DNA of 64,000 nucleotides from Thermosynechococcus sp. NK55a. Lineage in GTDB: Bacteria; Cyanobacteriota; Cyanobacteriia; Thermosynechococcales; Thermosynechococcaceae. Below the pieces are notes generated by a model that saw only the letters and a list, made by a program, of their open reading frames with translations, made no database searches and had not been told where the DNA came from. Shown piece after piece: positions 58,828-64,000 of this stretch (position 1 is the stretch's first letter; the number at the start of each line of letters is the position of its first letter). The stretch covers positions 1,764,313 to 1,828,312 of the forward strand of contig NC_023033.1 of NCBI RefSeq assembly GCF_000505665.1, read 5' to 3'. The position numbers and the translations under genes are program-made.

Positions 58828-61119
58828 TTGATGAAAAATTCCGCTAGCGCCTTATCTCAACGATTTGCGATCTCATGGCAGCGGTTAAGTCTGCGTTGGA
58901 AATTTACCTTGGCCTTGGCGCTGGCGGCGCTCTTTCCAGCCGTGATTATTACTGAAGCCCTGATTCAAGTCAGCTATCGCAGCTTTGAGCATCACCTCGA
59001 TCAGCAACTGCGCTCTAGTTTGCGGGATTTGCAGTGGGAAATCGACAATTTGGCCTATGAGTCTCGCATCCAAGCCCTCTTAATTGCCAGTGGAATCTAT
59101 GCGCGACATGTGGGTCAATCCCTTGTCAGTGTTTTGAATCCTGCCGCTATCCAAGCTATTCTTGCGGAAGTGGATAGGACTGAACGCCCCATGAACCTGA
59201 TGCTGGTGGCCGATGCGAGGGGTAGGGTACTGGCACAGCAAACAATGGTCTTGGCTAAAACGGGAGAGGCGCTCCTCGACTTGACTCCCGAAACCCATTC
59301 CCCCTATCGTCTCAGCCGGCATCAAGCCAACAGTATTGCTAACTTACCGATGTTCCAACTGGCTCGCGATCGCCAGCAACTGATTAGCGGTCTGGTACTC
59401 CTCAATCGTGAACAGTTACAAGAACTGGGCTTAGCACAGCAGGCAAAGATTACATTGCGTCCTCAACCCATTGCCAATCTACCCCCCAATCAGCAGCCGG
59501 CCCCTACGGGTACCTACCCCATTGCGGACGGCAATATTGGCTTACTAGCCTTTGCCGCCAAGCCCCTTTATGAAAACAACCAATTTCAAGGGCTAATTTT
59601 GACGGGCATTTTGCTCAACAATATGCCGGATCTTGTGGATAGCACCACTGCCTGGTCCACAGTAGATACAGTGGCAACAATTTTTGCCCAAGATTTGCGA
59701 ATTGCCACCAATGTGCCTTACACCGATGGTCGGACTCGCGCCCTTGGAACCCGCGTCGCTCGCGAAGTGGCCACTCAAGTTCTCGATCAGGGCAAAATGT
59801 TTGTCGGTACAACTGACATTGTGGGTTCTGCCTACGCAACTATCTACAGCCCATTGCAGGACTTTCGCAAGCAGCTCAAGGTGCCGCATCCACCCCCCAT
59901 TGGTATCGCCTTTGTGGGGAAGTCCCAGGCATGGATTTATACCATAGCCAACCAAAAACGGTTGGTGTCCTTTGCTATTACCCTTGGTGCCCTCTTGTTG
60001 GCCAGTGTTTGGGCCTATCTCACGGCCAATGCGATTGTTAAGCCGATTCAATCCTTGGTCACTTCCACCCGTCGCGTGCAGGCAGGCGATTTGGCGACAC
60101 TGGTGCAGGTGCACTCCCTTGATGAGGTGGGCAAACTGGCCAATTCCTTTAATGCCATGATGCGCCAGTTGCGTATCTCCTTTGAGGAGTTAGCCCAAAA
60201 AAACCGCTGCCTCGAGCAGATTCGCGATGAACTGATTGAGGCCAATGAACAGTTTGAGGCGGTACTCAATGCTGTTCCTGGCACGATTGCTTGGATTAAT
60301 GCTGAGGGCATCTATAAGGGGGTCAATCGCAAATTGGCAGAAACCTTGAATTTGCCACCAGAGGCATTTATTGGCCGTCCTTTGGGCTTTTTGTCTGCGG
60401 ATTGCGAGCTAGCCGCCTTTATGCAGGAGTTTTTGGAGTCTCCAGATCAATTTGCCTCACGGGTGATCTCTGTTCAGCGCAATGGTCAAACCAGGTTTTA
60501 CCTCGTTGCTTTGCAAAAGTATATGAAGGGTACCCATACCGTTGCCGTCGGCATTGATATTAGCGATCGCATGCGAGCCGAGGAAGCGCTGCGCATTGCT
60601 GAGGAAAACTACCGCAGTATTTTTGAGAATGCCCTTGAGGGAATTTTTCAAGCGTCAACCGAAAATCGGTTTATTCGGGTCAATGCCGCCATGGCCAAGA
60701 TCTTTGGCTTTGACTCCCCGGAAGCAATGGTGGAGACCGTCACCAGTATCCGCGACCAAATTTACGTGGAACCCAGCACCCGTGATGAGATTCTGAATCA
60801 TTTTGCGACTGGCGAGACAACGGGGCATTTTGAATTCAAGGCCTATCGGCGCGATCGCCAGATCATTTGGATTGAGTTGGATATGCGAGCGGTCTTGGAT
60901 ACCGACGGCAAAATTTCCTACTATGAAGGATTAGTGCAAGACATTACCGAGCGCAAACAGCGCGAGCAAGCCATGCAGCAGCAAATTGAAGAGCTAAGGG
61001 TGGAAATTGATCACGAAAAACGGCGGCAGCAAGTGGCAGAAATTACGGAAACGGAGTACTTTCAGCAGTTGCGCCGTGAGGCGAATGATTTGCGTCAGCG
61101 TCGCCATTCCAAAAGGTAA
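58828..61119 (+). CDS. HAMP-PAS-PAS membrane sensor without output domain
   Basis: A 763-residue sensor. Two transmembrane helices (about 30-50 and 380-400) flank a long extracytoplasmic domain resembling dCACHE. HAMP (about 400-455), then two PAS domains (about 475-585 and 590-710; AVLNAVPGTIAWINAEGIY, SIFENALEGIFQASTENRFI). It stops with a coiled coil (KRRQQVAEITETEYFQQLRR) and no histidine kinase, GGDEF, EAL or methyl-accepting domain. The tail may bind a partner. It ends two bases before menG. Confidence 0.88.
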   Translation: MMKNSASALSQRFAISWQRLSLRWKFTLALALAALFPAVIITEALIQVSYRSFEHHLDQQLRSSLRDLQWEIDNLAYESRIQALLIASGIYARHVGQSLVSVLNPAAIQAILAEVDRTERPMNLMLVADARGRVLAQQTMVLAKTGEALLDLTPETHSPYRLSRHQANSIANLPMFQLARDRQQLISGLVLLNREQLQELGLAQQAKITLRPQPIANLPPNQQPAPTGTYPIADGNIGLLAFAAKPLYENNQFQGLILTGILLNNMPDLVDSTTAWSTVDTVATIFAQDLRIATNVPYTDGRTRALGTRVAREVATQVLDQGKMFVGTTDIVGSAYATIYSPLQDFRKQLKVPHPPPIGIAFVGKSQAWIYTIANQKRLVSFAITLGALLLASVWAYLTANAIVKPIQSLVTSTRRVQAGDLATLVQVHSLDEVGKLANSFNAMMRQLRISFEELAQKNRCLEQIRDELIEANEQFEAVLNAVPGTIAWINAEGIYKGVNRKLAETLNLPPEAFIGRPLGFLSADCELAAFMQEFLESPDQFASRVISVQRNGQTRFYLVALQKYMKGTHTVAVGIDISDRMRAEEALRIAEENYRSIFENALEGIFQASTENRFIRVNAAMAKIFGFDSPEAMVETVTSIRDQIYVEPSTRDEILNHFATGETTGHFEFKAYRRDRQIIWIELDMRAVLDTDGKISYYEGLVQDITERKQREQAMQQQIEELRVEIDHEKRRQQVAEITETEYFQQLRREANDLRQRRHSKR

Positions 61120-61121
61120 CC

Positions 61122-61799
61122 ATGACCGATATCCAAGCCCTGTTTGAGCGCATTGCCCCCCTCTACGATCGCCTCAATGATCAATTGAGTTTTGGTCTGC
61201 ACCATGTGTGGAAACAGATGGCCGTGGACTGGCTCGAACTCCCTCAGGGGGCAACGGCTTTGGATCTGTGCTGTGGCACGGGGGATTTAAGTCGTGTACT
61301 GGCGCGGCGGGTGGGGCGGCAGGGGCGGGTGGTGGGCTTGGACTTTGCTGCCGCCCCGCTGGCGATCGCCCGCCAACGGAGTTACCATTACCCGCAAATT
61401 GAATGGCTCCAAGGAGATGCCTTAGCAGTACCCTTTGCAGCTCAAACATTTCAGGGCATCACGATCGGCTACGGGCTACGCAACGTGGTGGATATTCCCC
61501 AAGCGCTCAGGGAAATGTTTCGGCTGCTTGTCCCCGGTGGGCGAGCTGCCATCCTCGACTTTAGCCATCCCCAAACCCCCGCCCTACAGCAATTTCAGCA
61601 ATGGTATTTACAGCAGTGGGTAGTTCCTACGGCACGTCAGTATGGATTGGCAGCCGAGTATGACTACTTGTGGCCGAGCATTCAGGCCTTTCCCACTCCG
61701 CCTATCCTCTGTAAACTGATTCAACAAACGGGTTTTGAAAGTGTGAAGCATTATCCTCTGCTGGGGGGACTCATGGCGATTACTGTTGCCCAAAAGTAA
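61122..61799 (+). CDS. menG: Demethylphylloquinone methyltransferase (UbiE/MenG family)
   Basis: C-methyltransferase for the last step in phylloquinone synthesis in cyanobacteria, giving the A1 electron acceptor of photosystem I. The 225-residue protein has the UbiE signature (ALFERIAPLYDRLNDQLSFG), the SAM loop ALDLCCGTGDLSRVLARR and IGYGLRNVVDIPQALREM. Full length. Its ATG is two bases after the sensor stop. The DHNA-CoA thioesterase at 30 kb belongs to the same pathway. Confidence 0.93.
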   Translation: MTDIQALFERIAPLYDRLNDQLSFGLHHVWKQMAVDWLELPQGATALDLCCGTGDLSRVLARRVGRQGRVVGLDFAAAPLAIARQRSYHYPQIEWLQGDALAVPFAAQTFQGITIGYGLRNVVDIPQALREMFRLLVPGGRAAILDFSHPQTPALQQFQQWYLQQWVVPTARQYGLAAEYDYLWPSIQAFPTPPILCKLIQQTGFESVKHYPLLGGLMAITVAQK

Positions 61800-61880
61800 T
61801 CGAGTTAAAAATGTGAGGCTTCACTTTTGGGGGAATCCTCTAAGCTATAGATAGGAGATAGGTAAACCGCAGGGGGCAGT

Positions 61881-62372
61881 ATGTATAAAAAAATTCTCGT
61901 TGCAGTTGACGACAGTGAACAGGGGGAACAAGTTTTCCAGGCGGCACTGGATTTGGCACAACACTACCAAGCTCGCATGATGCTGATTCATGTCCTCTCC
62001 CCTACCAATGAATCCTATCCTGACCCAATCTTTACGACACCTTTGGCTTCAGGCGTATATGTGGGACTGCACGAGGAAGTGATGCGTGCCTATGCCGAGC
62101 AGTGGGAAAACTTTGAGCAAAAGGGCTTGGAGATGCTGCGCAACCTCACCCAAATTGCCACTGAAAAGGGGGTGCCCACCGAATTTACCCAAGCCTTGGG
62201 GGATGCGGGTCGTGCCATTTGTGATCTGGCCAAGGATTGGGAAAGTGATTTGATTGTGCTGGGGCGGCGGGGTCTCAAGGGCTTGAGTGAATTTTTCCTC
62301 GGCAGTGTCAGTAACTATGTCCTCCACAATGCCCACTGTTCTGTACTCACCGTCCAGCACCGCCGTGATTGA
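61881..62372 (+). CDS. Universal stress protein A family
   Basis: A 163-residue UspA protein. The N-terminal strand is MYKKILVAVDDSEQGEQVF and the ATP-binding G-x2-G-x9-G-S/T type loop is LGRRGLKGLSEFFLGSVSNY. This implies nucleotide binding, known for the family as a stress or energy sensor; the exact role is unknown. The GGGGGC Shine-Dalgarno is near the ATG. The 3' end overlaps the next gene. Confidence 0.92.
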   Translation: MYKKILVAVDDSEQGEQVFQAALDLAQHYQARMMLIHVLSPTNESYPDPIFTTPLASGVYVGLHEEVMRAYAEQWENFEQKGLEMLRNLTQIATEKGVPTEFTQALGDAGRAICDLAKDWESDLIVLGRRGLKGLSEFFLGSVSNYVLHNAHCSVLTVQHRRD

Positions 62373-62961
62373 GACTCCCGTTCGCATTAAGTTCCTTCTA
62401 CAACCTACCCGTCCTGAGTGGGTAGAGCAAGCGATCGCTCACCTAGATACGATTTTGCTCGATCACTCCCACTGTGAGCGCAAAGCTGCTGGGGTAGCGA
62501 TCAATCTCATGTTTCGCTATCCTTCCCACAAACCATTGGTGGATGCCCTCACCGATATTGCCCAAGAGGAACTCGACCACTTTCGCCAAGTCAATTGGCA
62601 ATTAGAATGCCGCCACATTGCCCTTGCGCCCCTAAGTGCGCCCCCCTATGCCTCTCGCTTGAATGCAGCTGTCCGCCAACAGGAACCCCAGCGCTTCTTG
62701 GATAGCCTATTGGTCTGTGCCTTGATTGAAGCCCGCAGCCATGAGCGATTACAGTTGCTCGCGCAGCACTGCCCCGATCAGGAACTGGCAGAGTTCTTTG
62801 CTCGCTTAGTGACCTCCGAGGCACGCCACTATGGCACCTATTGGTACTTGGCCTCTGGGTCCTTTGGTCAAGAGGTAGTGGCAGAGCGATTACAGCAGTT
62901 GGCTGCCCTTGAAAGTGAAATTCTCAGCACGCCCTATCCCCTGCCCCGGATCCACAGTTAG
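62329..62961 (+). CDS. miaE: tRNA-(ms2io6A)-hydroxylase MiaE
   Basis: Ferritin-like diiron monooxygenase that hydroxylates the 2-methylthio-isopentenyl-A37 side chain of tRNA. The diiron ligands are in HSHCERKAAGVAINLM and ALTDIAQEELDHFRQVN (ExxH), with a second pair in CALIEARSHERLQLLA and TSEARHYGTYWYL. About 210 residues. The start is uncertain: the ATG at 62329 overlaps the stress-protein gene by 44 bases, while a GTG at 62365 would overlap by only eight and gives the usual N-terminus. Confidence 0.87.
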   Translation: MPTVLYSPSSTAVIETPVRIKFLLQPTRPEWVEQAIAHLDTILLDHSHCERKAAGVAINLMFRYPSHKPLVDALTDIAQEELDHFRQVNWQLECRHIALAPLSAPPYASRLNAAVRQQEPQRFLDSLLVCALIEARSHERLQLLAQHCPDQELAEFFARLVTSEARHYGTYWYLASGSFGQEVVAERLQQLAALESEILSTPYPLPRIHS

Positions 62962-62963
62962 CC

Positions 62964-63622
62964 TTAAATAGCTGGCGGTGTTGCCCCTTGAGCAGTCGTG
63001 GGCTGACCGACCGTAACGCGTACCGTTTGGCCAAATTGCTCCAAAACCACTGTGGGTGTGGTGTCATAGGCATCAATTGCCCGAACAAGCACATTGCCCG
63101 CGATCGTATCCCCCACTTGTACCGTGCGCGTCACATTCTCCTTGGGTGAGCGAATAATCGCTTGTAGGCGGCCATTCACTGCGGCCACACCAAAAACTTG
63201 CACAGCTTGGGCATCAGCGGGTGGGGGCGGCGTTGGTGGTGTGGGCCGGCTAGGGGTACCACCAGTACCTGTACCGGTGCCCCCTGTTCCAGAAGTGCCA
63301 TTGCCACCTCCTGCCACAGTGCCACCATTGTTAACGCCACCAGTCTCTGGTACCCGAACTGGATTAAAAGGATTCGCGCGACCAATATTCGAAAGCCCCT
63401 CAATGTAGGTTTTGGGGTTGGTGGGGGGGTGAGGGCGGCAACCGCAGAGCCAGCAGCACTGGGTTTGGGTGCGGTGGCTTCAGGGGTGGTGGGAGTTGCT
63501 GCGGGGGGAACAGGGGGTTGATTCGTAATTTCTGTTTCAGTAACCATCAAGCCACAGCCACTGATTGCTGAGGCTAGCCACCCGGCTGCAATGGTAACAA
63601 TCTTGGTGCGCTGTTTGAACAT
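62964..63622 (-). CDS. Lipoprotein with low-complexity linker, frameshifted as read
   Basis: The first frame begins MFKQRTKIVTIAAGWLASAI with a lipobox (SGCG), then a Pro/Thr/Ala-rich region up to ALTPPPT. It leaves frame at a C7 run (G at 63423-63429). The other frame continues NPKTYIEGLSNIGRANPFNP, a Gly/Thr/Pro linker, and a C-terminal beta domain (VQVFGVAAVNGRLQAIIRSP to TVRVTVGQPTTAQ). One extra C gives a single product of about 219 residues. The C-terminal domain resembles PilP-like secretin-pilot parts, but this is weak. A minus-strand -10-like TATAGT is at 63678-63683. Confidence 0.7.
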
Positions 63623-63826
63623 TTGGCTCTCACCCTTGGATGATGGTCTGGTGGTGCAGATATGCTCTTTGTTGCCTACTATAAAATGTACTGTTAGCTT
63701 GTAGTGGCTATGCATAGGCAGTTGCCAAAGTGGTCTTAGGTGCTCTTAGGGACCGCCAGTTGCTGTGGGGGCGATCCCTCGGTACACTGAGAACAACTGT
63801 AACGTTATTTACGGAATGAATTGGTC

Positions 63827-64000
63827 ATGAGTGCTAAGCCCGTCGTGATTGCTCCCTCCATTCTCTCTGCGGACTTTAGTCGTTTGGGTGAAGAGATCCA
63901 AGCGGTAGATCGGGCGGGAGCCGACTGGATCCATGTGGACGTGATGGATGGTCGTTTTGTTCCCAATATCACGATTGGGCCATTGATTGTTGAGGCGATT
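63827..64000 (+). CDS. rpe: Ribulose-phosphate 3-epimerase (3' end missing)
   Basis: Interconverts ribulose-5-phosphate and xylulose-5-phosphate in the Calvin and pentose-phosphate cycles. The first 58 codons are present: [20 protein letters not shown], then [20 protein letters not shown] with the conserved metal-binding DVMDGxFVPN segment. The gene runs off the right edge. Confidence 0.97.
   Translation, partial: MSAKPVVIAPSILSADFSRLGEEIQAVDRAGADWIHVDVMDGRFVPNITIGPLIVEAI

Noticed and set aside
59593-60114. 173-codon open frame antisense to the HAMP-PAS sensor
   Set aside because: Cys/His/Gly-rich nonsense composition and full overlap with a well supported gene.

Overview
The window is a contiguous piece of a cyanobacterial chromosome, almost certainly a Thermosynechococcus strain close to T. 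elongatus/vestitus BP-1 but not identical to it. The reasons are the dense HIP1 palindromes (GCGATCGC, often GGCGATCGCC), a kaiABC cluster whose products read like remembered BP-1 Kai proteins with scattered substitutions, psb28, sufR/sufB, menG, agrE and the cyanobacterial DHNA-CoA thioesterase. I saw no rRNA, CRISPR array, insertion sequence, intron or prophage. Coding density is high, and most genes are housekeeping.

Layout. 1-11.4 kb: 3' part of recA, then mainly leftward genes: TPR protein plus GNAT acetyltransferase, nagA coupled to a small ferredoxin, a HerA-like ATPase, dacB, a DUF2839 protein, leuS, an OmpR-type response regulator and an unknown protein. A rightward CD225/dispanin-like membrane protein sits among them. 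11.7-19.4 kb: initiator tRNA-Met, then leftward O-antigen-ligase/TPR protein, dapL, alaS, a frameshifted prepilin peptidase (pilD) and a small unknown protein. 20-29 kb: hemL; a CBS-PAS histidine kinase divergent from the clock genes; kaiA (frameshifted as read here), kaiB, kaiC and nadK tightly packed; a GAF/HD-GYP protein. 29-37 kb: leftward thioesterase, ferredoxin and CPBP protease; a WD40 protein; the sufB-sufR divergent pair with two perfect CAAC-N6-GTTG operators and a clear sufB terminator; a hydrolase, psb28, a 42-residue protein, aroQ, a YqeG phosphatase and an HNH protein. 37-49 kb: a CRP-like regulator with an unusual recognition helix, a group 2 sigma factor, ispE, an ABC-3 permease, tsaD, an Rrf2 regulator next to cysK, a decayed coiled-coil gene, a secreted pentapeptide-repeat protein, gltX and agrE. 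49-64 kb: tig-clpP-clpX, an SDR, a 1569-residue TamB-like protein, a HAMP-PAS-PAS sensor with no output domain, menG, a universal stress protein, miaE, a frameshifted lipoprotein and the 5' end of rpe.

The most notable pattern is that three otherwise intact genes (pilD, kaiA and the lipoprotein gene at 63 kb) are each broken at a 7-base homopolymer, and in each an 8-base run would restore the full family-like product. This is either a systematic homopolymer error in the assembly, a genuine contraction, or slippage-mediated expression. Other points are the kaiABC-nadK packing, the sensory kinase sharing an upstream region with kaiA, the lone sufB with its terminator, and the Rrf2-cysK pairing.
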